Part shown: positions 1 through 9,162 of the stretch, piece after piece
Numbering within the stretch: the first letter of the stretch is position 1
Layout: the number at the start of each line of letters is the position of its first letter
Assembly (NCBI GenBank): GCA_026770615.1
Contig: MU631750.1
Span: forward strand, 41,764 to 58,204
Reading direction: 5' to 3'
Origin: Pavlovales sp. CCMP2436
Taxonomy: Eukaryota > Haptophyta > Pavlovophyceae > Pavlovales
DNA length: 16,441 bases
Notes under the pieces: generated by a model
The model's input: the letters and a program-made list of their open reading frames with translations, nothing else
The model's database searches: none
What the model was told of the DNA's origin: nothing
Made by a program: the position numbers and the translations under genes

Positions 1-251
1 CCACCTAGTCTGATTTTTTATTAAGTCGTAGTCTAAAAAATCATACCCCCCAACCCCCCCCCCCCCACAACACCACGCTGCTAGCGCGCAGCGCGCTCTG
101 CGGCTCTCGGCTCTCGGCTGACTTTGTGACTATAGTAATTCTTAAACTTTAAAGAGCACACACATGCAGTGTAGCCATCTTCATCTAGTCTGATTGCTGC
201 TCAGTGCTCAGGAGGGGCTGAGCGCCCCCTGGCCCTCCCAGGCTTCCACTG

Positions 252-323
252 CAGATATCATGAAAGCCACCTCCCTCAATGCCTAGGGCGTTTGCGGGTG
301 TGTTGAAGGGTCATACTAACTAG
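252..323 (+). repeat. 72-bp dispersed repeat, copy 1 (TACTAAC-containing)
   Basis: This segment matches 14991-15062 with the same length and about four mismatches by eye. It contains GGGCGTTTGCGGGTG, then GTTGAAGGGTCATACTAACTAG. A shortened version (GGGCGTTTCGGGTGTGTTGA) is at 9938-9956 in the GH5 intron. TACTAAC is the classic strong branch-point word, and in the GH5 intron a similar CTAACTAACTAAC run leads to the splice acceptor. It is probably a dispersed, intron-associated element. Confidence 0.75.
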
Positions 324-325
324 AA

Positions 326-330
326 CTAAC
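326..330. repeat. Probable target-site duplication, left copy (CTAAC)
   Basis: The five bases before the 5' LTR are CTAAC; the five after the 3' LTR (7508-7512) are CTAAA. A 5-bp duplication with one later substitution is the simplest reading and is the normal size for copia integrases. The target is the TACTAAC-rich end of the 72-bp repeat. Confidence 0.6.
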
Positions 331-368
331 TGTTAGCATTCGTGTGCGCTCTTGAGCGTGGACGGATG

Positions 369-396
369 TGTGTGAGTACTCGAGGGTACTCACACA
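369..396. repeat. Inverted repeat (hairpin) inside the 5' LTR
   Basis: TGTGTGAGTAC (369-379) and GTACTCACACA (386-396) are exact reverse complements around a 6-nt loop. The 3' LTR keeps most of it, ending GTACTCACAG. Its position near the start of the LTR, upstream of the TATA box, would suit a regulatory site in the U3 part; no function can be shown. Confidence 0.6.
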
Positions 397-573
397 AGGT
401 TTTATTGGATACTTATCCTTTCTTCCATTGCGATGACACACTTCCGGTCGGCGGCATTCGTCGGCGGGGTTAAGAAGATTCTTAATCCAAATATCGGAAG
501 TGGACTCATAGAGTCCAGGAAGAGTCCTGGATGAAAATATTCTAACCGTACCTTGAGTTCTTAGAGATCGCCC

Positions 574-580
574 TATAAAA
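574..580 (+). promoter_or_regulatory. TATA box of the 5' LTR promoter
   Basis: CCCTATAAAACTC lies about 245 bp into the LTR and is identical in the 3' LTR (TATAAAA at 7336-7342). This is the expected place for the U3 promoter that drives the full-length retrotransposon transcript. The transcription start would be some 25-35 bp downstream; it is not visible directly. Confidence 0.6.
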
Positions 581-720
581 CTCGGTTACGTTTAAGGATT
601 TCGTCCGTCCATTCTTTGTTTGTGCACGTTAGTACATTAGATTAGTCATCTGCCGCAGGGCGCCTCGAGCTCGAGCCGCGCACCTGTACTCAGCAGATAC
701 CATAACTGGCTTGCAGTGTG

Positions 721-2720
721 ATGCCGGGAGAGGTATATTCCAACATGTCGACATACCGGGGGGGCGGGCTTAAGTTTAAGCTGCCTCCTGGGTTGACCTC
801 CAACTCGGATCCTTTTGACAGAGTGATGATGGACATCATCTCCAACGACCAGCCGCAGCTCTTGCCGGAGAAGGTTGGCCAGCTGCTGGATGAGCAGCAC
901 CTGGAGCACGCGAGCGTGCACGTGAGCGTGTGGGCGTCCGTGTACCGCAAGATGGGAGATGCCCAGGGCGAGCTGATCTCGACCAAGATCTTCGGCTGGG
1001 ACAAGGATGGAACTACGCCGACGTGCGCGGACTACGTGGAGTTCGCTGAACAGTTCGAGAGCAAGCCCGGGGACAAGTTTGAGAAGCGTCTCGATGATAT
1101 CCGACACCTCTTCAAGATGATTGAGCTCAACGCGCTCACCGCCGAGAGCAAGACTAAGGAGAGGGAGATTAAGGTTAGCAGCACGCTGGCCAAGATCATA
1201 TCGGAGTTCGACCTCAAGCTTGGGGCGAAGCTCGCGGAGATCGAGGCGCATTGCGCTCTCCAGCGGACACCGACCGAGAGCGTGGATGGGGAAGGCGCAG
1301 ATGCGCCGACCTCGGAGCCGAGCGTCGAGTTCCGGGACCCCGCGATGCTTATTTTGGAGCGCAATGAGCGATCGGCGCTGGCCCGGCGCATCCATATCGA
1401 GGAAATCGGCAGGTCGTCGAACGACCTCCAGGGCGCTCTCAAAGCCAGCGTGGTCACCATCAACTTCGAGGCGGAGTCCGCGACCGAGAAGCTCCTCTCG
1501 GCAGCAAAGTTTGGCACACTGGACAAGCTGACTCGTGCAGTTTGGAATGCCAGCTGGGAGTGGGCTTTCAGAACTCTCGCAGACTTCTTCACCCTCGGCA
1601 CTTGGGCAAGGCTCGAGCGGGGGAGGCAGGCGGGCCTGTGGGAGGACGCCAGCTTCGAGAGCCGCATGTTCAATGTGATGGGGTCGATGGAAGATCTGAA
1701 GCAGGCCATCACCTTTGGATCTACTTTCGGCAGGGCGGTGCTCGCGCTTGGCGTGCCGGCGGAACGGCCTGTTGACGTCGAGCGTTTCTTCAAGGATGAG
1801 GCAGCGCTGGTCAAGCGACTCGAGACGCACATTCTGAAGTACGATAACTTCTTCCCCTCGCTCTCTTACTTCCGTATCCTGAAGAGCCTTCCGCCAGGTG
1901 CAAGATGGTTGAACCTCTTCACGGAGGCCATGCGCGTGTCGCCCGAGGACGTCACCGCTGAGACGCTGACACAGCTCAAGACGCGATCCGCAACATTGTG
2001 GACACCTCCGTCTTCGGACACCCCCCCGACCGTTTTGGGGGGCAGAAGGGGATACGACTGGAGAACGCGAGGGCGGCGACAGCTGACCGACCTCCGTACC
2101 ATCCGACGCCGCGTACGGTTGCATGGCCATCGGCGAGTGGCAAGCCGCTTAGCAAGCGGCCGCCGTCCCTGGTCCAGCCGGTCTACGACAGGCGCGCCGG
2201 TTCAGAACAAGCCTTCGTTCCTTCCCAACAAGCCTTTGGCTGAGACCAACGAGATGGGTTCCGAGAGAACTGCTGGGGCCAGATCACAGACAGTGGTATG
2301 CCTTGGAGTGGAACCAACGGGAGACGCATACTCGAGGGGAGTTGGAGAGTTTGACCTCGAAAGGTTTATATTCGAGAATCAAGATTCAGACGACGGCGTG
2401 CCGACGACACACGCACCGAGGCCGTCGCTGCCGCCGCCTACCCAGCTGGGAGGTTTCCCGCAGCCACGCGCACCGAGGCCACAGACGCCACCCCAGCTGG
2501 GCAGCGCGCCGATAGGCAACGCACCGCGACTGCAGCTGGCGGACGAGGGCGTGCCAGATCTAGAAGAAGTGCCAGAGCTAAAAGAAATCTCCGACTCTGA
2601 CAGCGACGCGGAGGAGCCGATCGAGCTCCCGCAAGTGGACAGCTTGTTGCTGGGACTGCTAGACTTCCACCGCCGCAATTTTCGGCGCCGCAACTTCCGA
2701 CGCCCTCCGGTCGAAAAGCC
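721..2720 (+). pseudogene. gag (capsid) region, frameshifted
   Basis: The frame opens at ATG 721 inside the LTR, or at ATG 745 on its last base. It runs intact for about 420 residues with an alpha-helix-rich, charged composition typical of a Gag capsid. Around 1980 the sensible frame moves to another register (1981 to about 2230; that register stops at 2241-2243), then returns for a Pro-rich and acidic region (about 2230-2700, with DSDSDAEE). It leaves again before the protease. No CCHC zinc knuckle (CX2CX4HX4C) is seen, although one is usual in copia Gag. The assignment rests on position plus the downstream pol domains, since Gag proteins diverge quickly. Confidence 0.7.
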
Positions 2721-3869
2721 GAGTGCAGGGTTCCACACAGCAACATCAAGGCTGACGACCGCAAGCCAGACCGTGTTGGTCTTATGCTCGACCCACGCGT
2801 CAGCCTCAACGCAAAAGTGGCCGAGAAGCTGGGACCGCTCCTCGCCAAAACGCTGCGCTACATCCAGATCGTGCGCGACGAGGACAATGACCTCTACACG
2901 TGCGCTTCGACAATCGTTCTAATCGCGGAGTGGGTCGGGGAGAAGCACAGCGCAGCAGTTCTGCGTGACATGGGCTTCCCCGATGTGGACCTGATCACTA
3001 TCCGCCGGGTGTGCCACCTGCCCGAGCGGTGGGTGCGCGCTATCTTCTCCTGGGAGGAGGAGCTGAGCAGCGACTCGGACGGGGACACCAACTTGTTCAC
3101 CGGCCAACGCCGCAAGATCGACTTAAGGACGGGGCTCGAGAAGGCGCGCAGTGTAGACGCCGAGTTCGGCGACGCCCGCAACGCGCACTTCGAGTCTAGG
3201 CCCGTATCGGATCTCGACTGGCGCTACCGGCGATTCAGCTACCCCAACAGCACGGACGCACGCGACCGTGCACCGATGCAGCACGATGCACGCCGCGTGG
3301 ACGATGACAGTTTCACCGTCCCGAAACACGCTGTGTTTGACTCCGGTGCCACAGTGAGCATGGCATCGAGAGAGCTGCTCCACTTCAGGAAAAAGATGAA
3401 GGGCCGCGTCCGATGGGGCGATGATCGCATCCTGGAGATTAAGGAGAAAGGCATGCTCTTGATGGATCTGAAGTGCGCGCGCACAGGCGCCACGCAGGCT
3501 ATGCGCATGCTCTGCTGGGCAGCTCCAAGCATGGAGATGCCCCTCCTTGCCGTACAAGCTTTCACGGCCGAGGGCATCACAGTCGCCTTCAAGCCAACGG
3601 GGGCAACAGTGGACTTCTCCAAGCAGGGAGGAGTATTGATGGGCCTGGACGAGCAGTCAATGATGCAGGACACCATCCACATGCCGGGAGACCAGATCCC
3701 GCCACGGCACTACCCCGTGCCCATGGGGCAGCCCTCCTCAGCTGGGAAGGGATACGCAGCCTACACCACCACTGCCAAGCCGCAGGGGGGGTACGGCGGA
3801 AGAGGCTTTAATGGCGGCGCTACCACCCGAGGCCGTGGCTTCACCAGAGGCACCACGGGCAGAGGCAAC
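2721..3869 (+). pseudogene. Retrotransposon aspartic protease region with Gly/Arg-rich tail
   Basis: This frame is cleanly open from about 2721, with the first ATG at 2784. It carries the retropepsin active-site motif VFDSGATVSM with the catalytic Asp codon at 3339-3341. The protease would cut the Gag-Pol polyprotein as a dimer. About 150 residues later the frame ends in a Gly/Arg-rich RGG-type tail (GGYGGRGFNGG, then RGRGFTRGTTGRGN), a common RNA-binding composition that may replace the missing zinc knuckle. A TAG at 3870-3872 stops it, but the same frame continues with sensible sequence (SQPIFDRLGKR) to a TAA at about 3963, so the TAG is probably a mutation. A frameshift then joins the integrase. 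Confidence 0.8.
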
Positions 3870-3946
3870 TAGGGAGGGCGGGGCGTGCAGTCGAGGGCGC
3901 CGTCTCAGCCGATCTTCGACCGCCTGGGGAAGAGGACACAAGCTGA

Positions 3947-4885
3947 CCTACACCCAAACGCCTAAGGCCCAAGTCTGGCACCGAGCTAAAAGAGCAGTCC
4001 CGCCGCAAGCTTGCGGCAGAAGACGACTGGCTAGCTCTTTGGTCGACGAGATTGGGCATCGCTAACAAGCAGTTGCTTCAGCGCTCGCTCTTGAGCAGAT
4101 CTGTCCTGAACATGGACAGTAGACAGCCACGACAGGCTGCTCTCAGCACTCTGACTGACGCGCGCATGCGAAAGTCAATCTTCTTCGTACCTACGCCTAG
4201 GGCGGAACTACCGGGTCAGAAAACTCATTTGGATATCCTAACGATATCAAAGGTGAACCTGTCCGTCGGCACCGATGGGAGTTCCCTCGGAATGCGATAT
4301 GGCCTCGTCTGTCTAGACGACGCTTCGAACCGGGGTTGGGTTTACTTCGTAAAACATATGAGGGGGATTGCACGTCTGCTACGACTGTGGTTCCTGGAGC
4401 TCGACACCCACGCTAACTTGGGCACACACCTCCTTCTCGGCCCGGGTTTTGGGCAACGGAGAATTCATACAGATGGAGGCACGAACCTCAACTCGAAGGA
4501 CATTGATGATCTCTTGACTGAGTTCGGATTATCAGCGAATTGGACCTCAGCGCACGACACGCCGGAATCCAACGGCAAGGTCGAGCGCTACATCTGGATC
4601 CTCTCGGCAGATACGAGAGCAATCCTGGCCATGTCCAAGGTGCCAAACAGGCACTGGCACTGGGCGATGCGACATGCCTGCATAGCTCGCAACATGCTCG
4701 CATCACAGCAGATCGTACGAGACAACGTCCACATCTGGGTCTCACCGCATGAGGTTTTCTTCGGCAGATGACCGACAGCGAAACACCTAGCCGTGTTTGG
4801 AGCTCCATGCAGGATGTTTCTCATCGGCCCGGCCCGAAAGAAGAGCTGCAAGCTCGGCCCCCCGATGGAACGGGGATTCATTCTG
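3947..4885 (+). pseudogene. Copia integrase, interrupted by an in-frame TGA
   Basis: The frame is open from 3947. It begins with a GAG-pre-integrase-like stretch (LALWSTRLGIANK) comparable to the LWHxRLGH motif, although the His residues are missing. The catalytic core follows: HLDI with the first Asp at 4232, HTDGG with the second Asp at 4472, and SNGKVERY with Glu at 4583. The second Asp and the Glu are 37 residues apart, about the usual DD(35)E distance. TGA at 4769-4771 interrupts between FFGR and the conserved HLAVFG motif, which continues in the same frame to FILGY at about 4885. The enzyme would insert the cDNA into chromosomes; this copy is broken unless the stop is read through. Confidence 0.9.
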
Positions 4886-5497
4886 GGCTACGGAGGGGAT
4901 GGCGTGCAATATGGAGATTCCATGCGCTTGATCCCTGGGTACATCATCCTTTTAGCATACGGCACGGTGATCGTCTCTCGGCACGTACAGATCGACGAGA
5001 GAGAGCTGGTCGCGGGGGGGATACACACTCCTTGGAGGGTGGACATCGACTCGTTCGAGGGGATCTCGAGCGAGAAGAGGAGCGACCAAGCTCCCATCCC
5101 GCACGACTCCAACAAGCAGGTCAAAATGACCACCGGCAAGCCTGTGACAGCCACCGACAAAGGCTCCGCCCCCGTTGACAGACCAATCCTCTACTCGGAT
5201 GACGATTCGAGCACGAGTGGTAAAGACACGGAGGAGGAACTGGACCGTCGTGATGGCCTCACAAGCGTGCGAGCAAAAATGTTGGAGAGAGAGAAGGAGA
5301 CGGGCCTCGTCGAGGCGAACCCGATCCAAGCTCTGCCCAAGGGGCACGACCCGCTGAGGTGGGACAGGGCTTCGAGGAGCAAGGCCAAGACCACTGAGCT
5401 GGCGTCTGCCCGAGTGGCAATAGGCATCACGCACAAGGGGGTCCCGGTCACCCTCCCGCGCAACTTCCACCAGGCGAGAGCATCACCCAACGCAGAC
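4886..5497 (+). pseudogene. Copia pol linker between integrase and reverse transcriptase
   Basis: Same frame as integrase and RT with no stops. It encodes a hydrophilic, charged, low-conservation stretch (for example DDDSSTSGKDTEEELDRRDG) typical of the integrase C-terminal and tether region in copia elements. Such tails often carry targeting or nuclear localisation signals; none is specifically recognisable here. Its openness suggests the element lost coding capacity through a few point events rather than long neutral drift. Confidence 0.7.
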
Positions 5498-6384
5498 AAG
5501 TGGCGTGAGGCGATGGAGTCCAACCTGGTAGCGCATCGAGACCTCAACACCTTCATTGAAAAGGTGGTGAATGCTGGTACCAGAGTACTACCGTCACAAT
5601 GGGTCTACGAGGCCAAGTCAGACAAGACGGGCGAGATCACCCGTTGGAAGGCACGCATGGTGGTGATGCGCAACTACCAGCGTGAAGGGATTGACTACAC
5701 CGAGGTGTTCTCACCCATCATCAGGAGCGAGCAAGTTCGACTCCTCCTGGCGATTGGTGCCAAGGTGGACGGCAAGCGCCGACCCAACCTGAAGCACGCC
5801 GAGGTCAAGATTTTCTGTAAAGGAGATGTCTCGGACGCCTACCTGACGTTCAACCTTGAGGAGGGAGACCGCCCTCTGTTCGCCCTGCCAGCTAGCTATA
5901 TGGCGCAGACGACGGCCCCGCCGGGGTACATCGTCGTTGCTGAGGCCATCAAAGCACAGATGGGTCTCAAACAGTCGGGCCGCGCATGGTACCAAAACCA
6001 TCAAGCACGCTTGCTTTAGCATGGATTCGTTCCCTGTGAGGGTGCACCGTGCATCTTCATCAAGATCGCACCGTGTGGGGGAGTCATCATCGCGGGGAAC
6101 TTCGTGGATGATCTACTCCTGCTCAACCTGACTGGCAACCCCAAGGCTATCGACGAGCTCGTAGCAGACCTCGCGAAGCACTATACCCTGAAGGTGCAGG
6201 ACGAGCTTGGGAAGTTCCTGGGCGCACAGTTCGAATACACCCCAGAGGGATGTACATGCACCTAGAGACTTATCTCAGGGGGATCCTCGACAGATTCGGC
6301 ATGGCCGAGAGCAAGCCGGCCCGGACGCCGGAGGCCGAGAAGGACAACTTCGCCGAGCCTGATGAGCAGTTGCTCAACAAGACC
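5498..6384 (+). pseudogene. Copia reverse transcriptase, broken by TAG and a frameshift
   Basis: RVT_2-type motifs appear in order: KWREAMESNL, LPSQWVYEAK, ITRWKARMVV, YTEVFSPIIR, KGDVSDAYL, MGLKQSGRAWYQ. Then after an in-frame TAG (6017-6019) come HGFVPCEG, CIFIKI and the catalytic NFVDDLLLLN (FVDD at 6101-6112, where YVDD is usual), followed by ELGKFLGAQFEY. Near 6250 a one-base change moves the frame; YLRGILDRFGM continues in the new register until TGA at 6385. The enzyme would copy element RNA into cDNA in cytoplasmic particles. All key motifs survive, but they are split over three open segments. Confidence 0.92.
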
Positions 6385-7079
6385 TGAAGACGTACCAGGA
6401 GATCACGGGTGCGATCATGTTCGCCATGACGACATGCCGACCCGACCTGGCGCACGCCACCAACTCGCTGGCAAGGCGAATGAGCACACCAAGGGTGTGC
6501 GATATGCTCAGCGCCAAGCAAGTGCTGAGGTATCTGAAGGGCACCCTACGCCTAGGACTGCTCTTTCGCTGCGAAGCGGACAGTGTACATCCCGGCCTCT
6601 CGGCGTTCGCTGACGCCGACTGGGCCAACGACAGAATGGAGCGGCGCTCCACTACCAGGTACATAGTTATGTACAACGGCACGCCCATCGCGTGGCACTC
6701 GAGCCTGCAGTCGGTCATTGCACTCTCGACTTGCGAGTCCAAGTACATCGTCCTCAGCGAGTGCTGTCGCGAGCTGGCTTATCTTCGAGGGCTGGCGTCT
6801 TTCCTCCATCAGCCGGAGGCAGGCCCCACTACCATCTACGAGGATAACCAGGGCACGATCGACCTGGTCAAGAACCCGGTCCATCACAAACGATCGAAGC
6901 ACATCGATGTGAAGTTTCACTACATCCGTGTGGCGCACGAGAATGGCTTGATCAAGGTCATAAAGGTCCACACCGATCTCAACCGCGCGGACATCATGAC
7001 CAAGGCGACCACGGCGACGATTTTCCATCGGCACGTCGACGTCATCATGCACCATGTGACTGCAGTCCCCACGCCGTGA
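6381..7079 (+). pseudogene. Copia RNase H domain (3' end of pol)
   Basis: A second one-base frame change near 6380 opens this last segment. It starts with DLKTYQEITGAIMFAM and TCRPDLAHATN, the classic RT-connection motif. RNase H follows with ADADWAND, STTRYIVMYNG, IAWHSS, ALSTCESKYI, YEDNQGTIDL and HHKRSKHIDVKFHYI, ending in NRADIMTKA. The acidic residues of the active site (Asp in DADW, Glu in CES, Asp in EDN) are present. The 3' end is intact, stops at TGA 7077-7079 and lies 12 bp before the 3' LTR, the normal copia arrangement. Confidence 0.93.
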
Positions 7080-7091
7080 GCCGCGGGTGGG

Positions 7092-7507
7092 TGTTAGCAT
7101 TCGTGTGCGCTCTTGAGCGTGGACGGATGTGTGTGAGTACTCGAGGGTACTCACAGGGGGTTTTATTGGATACTTATCCTTTCCCCCATTGCGATGACAC
7201 ACTTCCGGTCGGCGGCATTCGTCGGCGGGGTTAAGAAGACTCTTAACCCAACTATCGGAAGTGGACTCATAGCGTCTAGGAAGAGTCCTGGATGAGAATG
7301 TTCCTCACCGTACCTTGAGTTCTTAGGGATCGCCCTATAAAACTCTGTTACGTTTAAGGATTTCGTCCGTCCATTCTTTGTTTGTGCAAGTTTGTACATT
7401 AAATTAGTCATCTGCCGCAGGGCGCCTTGAGCTCGAGCCGCGCACCTGTACTCAGCAGATACCGTAACTGGCCTGCTGTGTGATGCCCGGAGAGGTATAT
7501 TCCAACA
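7092..7507 (+). repeat. 3' LTR (416 bp)
   Basis: Direct copy of 331-745 with the same TGTTAG...CAACA ends; one extra base relative to the 5' copy. The purine-rich GCGGGTGGG just upstream (7083-7091) is the probable, weak polypurine tract for plus-strand priming. The short frame starting at the ATG equivalent to 721 reads through the LTR end and stops at once in the flank. Confidence 0.95.
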
Positions 7508-7512
7508 CTAAA
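7508..7512. repeat. Probable target-site duplication, right copy (CTAAA)
   Basis: Partner of CTAAC at 326-330, with one mismatch. With the element removed, the flanks join as a TACTAACTAG...CTAAC run followed about 25 bp later by TTGTGCAG (ends 7534), which resembles a branch point plus splice acceptor. Confidence 0.6.
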
Positions 7513-7941
7513 TAACTGTGGACGTTCATTGTGCAGCTCTGCAGTTTGCTGGCAAATTTCGAGTGACGAACGCGCCTCGGTGCGAGCTATTCGGCGCTCA
7601 ATTTTTCCGCAAAACTCCTTCAGTCCTTGCAACAAATTTTAATGAGGTCATGACCGGCAACATGCAGCACCCTGTATGGGCAGTGGAACATATGCTCGGA
7701 AGTTTTGCAACTTAACGTCTTTAGCCCTGGCCCTGGGCGAACAAATCACAGCACGCCAGGTCTCGCAAACCGTAAAGGAAGGCGTAGCGTGGCGCAAGCC
7801 GTGGGCGACTCTCCGCGCAAGAGCCATCACCGAAGCGGCAAGCGTCGGGGTGGCCACTCTGCTATGGCCGCCCTGCGCCGGCAAGCCCCTCTGGCGTTAC
7901 TGACGGGCAAGCGCGTTCTCTCGAGAGAGGGATCGGAACGC
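7513..7941. other. Gap between retrotransposon and CbbX
   Basis: No recognised gene. TGCAG at 7530-7534 could be a splice acceptor on the plus strand, but no convincing exon follows. Weak open frames exist on both strands (plus about 7719-7903; minus about 7508-7635) without a family match I can name. A 15-bp word at 7566-7580 is repeated at 9273-9287, on the other side of CbbX. Just after the CbbX stop there is a self-complementary word around CTCTCGAGAG with GCGTT/AACGC outer arms. This end presumably includes the CbbX 3' UTR. Confidence 0.4.
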
Positions 7942-9162
7942 TTACTCAACGATCGCCGAGTCGCCGCGCGCCGCGAGCTCCGCCGCGGTCGGCATGTCGG
8001 CCGCGGTGAGGAGCTTGAGCTCATCGGGCGTGACGTTGCCGTCCGACTTGGGGTCCATCTTCTCGATGAAGAGGCGGCTGGCCTGGCGCATGCGTGCGCG
8101 GTCGATAGCGTTGCGCACCGTGCGCGCGTTGGAGAAGAAGGGCAACGTCATGCGCTTGGCGATGTACTCCTTGAGCACCGGCAGCGCGTCGGGCGCAAGG
8201 TCGTACTCGAGCTCGAGCGCCATGACCTTGGCGATGTCGACGAGCTCGTCCGGCTCGTAGTTGGGGAAGTCGATGTGGTTGCCGATGCGGCTCGACATGC
8301 CGGGGATGTAGGAGAAGAACTTGTCCATCCGGTCCTTGTAGCCGGCGAGCGTGATGATGAGGTCGTCGCGCTGGTTCTCCATCACGTTGAGCAGGATCTC
8401 GATCGACTCCTGTCCGTAGTCCTTGTCGTTGGCCGCGTTGTACAGGTAGTAGGCCTCGTCGATGAGGAGGATGCCACCGAAGGCCTTCTTGATCATCTCC
8501 TTGGTCTTGGGCGCAGTGTGCCCAACGTACTGCCCGACCAGGTCATCGCGAGTGGCGACAACCACACCACCGTGGCGGCAGTAGCCCATGCGTTGCAGGA
8601 TGGTGCCCATCTTCATCGCAACGGTCGTCTTGCCCGTGCCGGGCGCGCCGGTGAAGCACATGTGAAGCGAGGGGATCGAGGTGTCAAGCCCGAGCTTGCG
8701 GCGCATCTTGTCGATGACCAGCAGCGAGGCGATGTCGCGCACGCGCTGCTTGACGGGCTTCAGGCCGATCATCTCGTTGTCGAGCTTGTCGAGCTCGTCG
8801 GTGACGCCGTCGCGGTACATGAAGTCGCTCACCTGGCCGGCGGGCGTGTCGTCGGGGATGGCCCGCATCACCTCGTTCTTCTTAGAACGGCGGTTGCGCT
8901 TCTCGTCCTCCATGCGCAGGGCCTTGTTCGACGCATCCGCCTCCTTGGCCCGCTCGGCGTCGGCCTCGCGCACGGCGTCGCCGAGCTTACGGTAGTTCTT
9001 CATGTTGGGATCACCTCCAGCTCCGACATCGCCCAACTGCAGGCCACCCGCCATCGCAACGCCGGACGGGCGCGCAACGGTCGAGCGCGCCACCGGGCTC
9101 GGGCCCATGCGCATCGCATCGGCGCCCGCGAGCAGCGTCAGGAGCGAGAGGTTCTTCAACAT
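7942..9162 (-). CDS. cbbX: Nuclear-encoded CbbX, red-type Rubisco activase (plastid-targeted)
   Basis: AAA+ ATPase that remodels inhibited form ID (red-type) Rubisco and releases tight-binding sugar phosphates such as RuBP; it works as a hexamer in the plastid stroma. Numbering from the ATG at 9162 (406 residues), Walker A GAPGTGKT is at 172-179, the loop [14 protein letters not shown] at about 207-220, Walker B ILLIDEA at 231-237, the Arg-finger region [12 protein letters not shown] at about 288-299, and [15 protein letters not shown] at about 343-357. All match CbbX closely. Bacterial CbbX is about 300 residues, so there is an N-terminal extension of about 100: a hydrophobic signal-like start ([16 protein letters not shown]), a Ser/Arg/Ala-rich transit-like part, then a charged helical stretch. 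I chose 9162 because the leader is then immediately hydrophobic; an in-frame ATG at 9201 adds 13 residues. The gene is intronless, unlike both neighbours. Some red-lineage algae carry both plastid and nuclear cbbX; this is the nuclear type. Confidence 0.93.
   Translation of the reverse strand: MLKNLSLLTLLAGADAMRMGPSPVARSTVARPSGVAMAGGLQLGDVGAGGDPNMKNYRKLGDAVREADAERAKEADASNKALRMEDEKRNRRSKKNEVMRAIPDDTPAGQVSDFMYRDGVTDELDKLDNEMIGLKPVKQRVRDIASLLVIDKMRRKLGLDTSIPSLHMCFTGAPGTGKTTVAMKMGTILQRMGYCRHGGVVVATRDDLVGQYVGHTAPKTKEMIKKAFGGILLIDEAYYLYNAANDKDYGQESIEILLNVMENQRDDLIITLAGYKDRMDKFFSYIPGMSSRIGNHIDFPNYEPDELVDIAKVMALELEYDLAPDALPVLKEYIAKRMTLPFFSNARTVRNAIDRARMRQASRLFIEKMDPKSDGNVTPDELKLLTAADMPTAAELAARGDSAIVE

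Larger units (their letters stand above)
1..330. other. Non-coding flank upstream of the retrotransposon
   Basis: No convincing coding frame is visible. The stretch contains a long C-rich run (about 46-66), a GC-rich patch with small self-complementary words (about 79-118), a short pyrimidine-rich stretch ending in an AG (about 224-254), and the 72-bp dispersed repeat listed separately. The TACTAAC-like words at 315-330, directly before the LTR, look like a branch-point region. This part may therefore be intron sequence, but no flanking exon can be shown. Confidence 0.5.
331..745 (+). repeat. 5' LTR (415 bp)
   Basis: It starts TGTTAGCATT and ends TATTCCAACA, matching 7092-7507 almost throughout. 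Differences cluster near 392-396, 504-520, 535-550 and 640-660 (5' LTR coordinates). It carries a TATA box at 574-580 and an 11-bp inverted repeat at 369-396. The end of the LTR overlaps the start of the gag frame: an ATG at 721 lies inside it and a second in-frame ATG at 745 uses its last base. Confidence 0.95.
331..7507 (+). mobile_element. Ty1/copia LTR retrotransposon, complete but decayed
   Basis: The element is bounded by two direct LTRs with TG...CA ends and a probable 5-bp target-site duplication. The internal order is gag, aspartic protease, integrase, reverse transcriptase, RNase H. Integrase before RT defines Ty1/copia (Pseudoviridae-type) rather than Ty3/gypsy. The LTRs differ at about 24 of 415 positions by eye, so the insertion is not recent. 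Coding is broken: frame changes near 1980, 2230, 2700, 3955, 6250 and 6380, and in-frame stops at 3870 (TAG), 4769 (TGA) and 6017 (TAG). It is very likely non-autonomous now. No primer-binding site matching a tRNA 3' end could be recognised after 745. Confidence 0.95.

Noticed and set aside
746..800. Primer-binding site for initiator tRNA-Met
   Set aside because: The usual TGGTATCAGAGC-type complement is not present after the LTR, and no other tRNA end could be matched with confidence by eye.
646..2130. Long minus-strand open frame (494 codons) across the LTR end and gag
   Set aside because: It is the antisense of the gag frame in GC-rich DNA and runs into the LTR; composition (Arg/Leu/His-rich) is that of a shadow and no domain is visible.
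7676..7903. Small plus-strand frame convergent with CbbX
   Set aside because: Reasonable codon use over part of its length, but no recognisable family, no clear start and only about 60-75 residues; left within the gap description.
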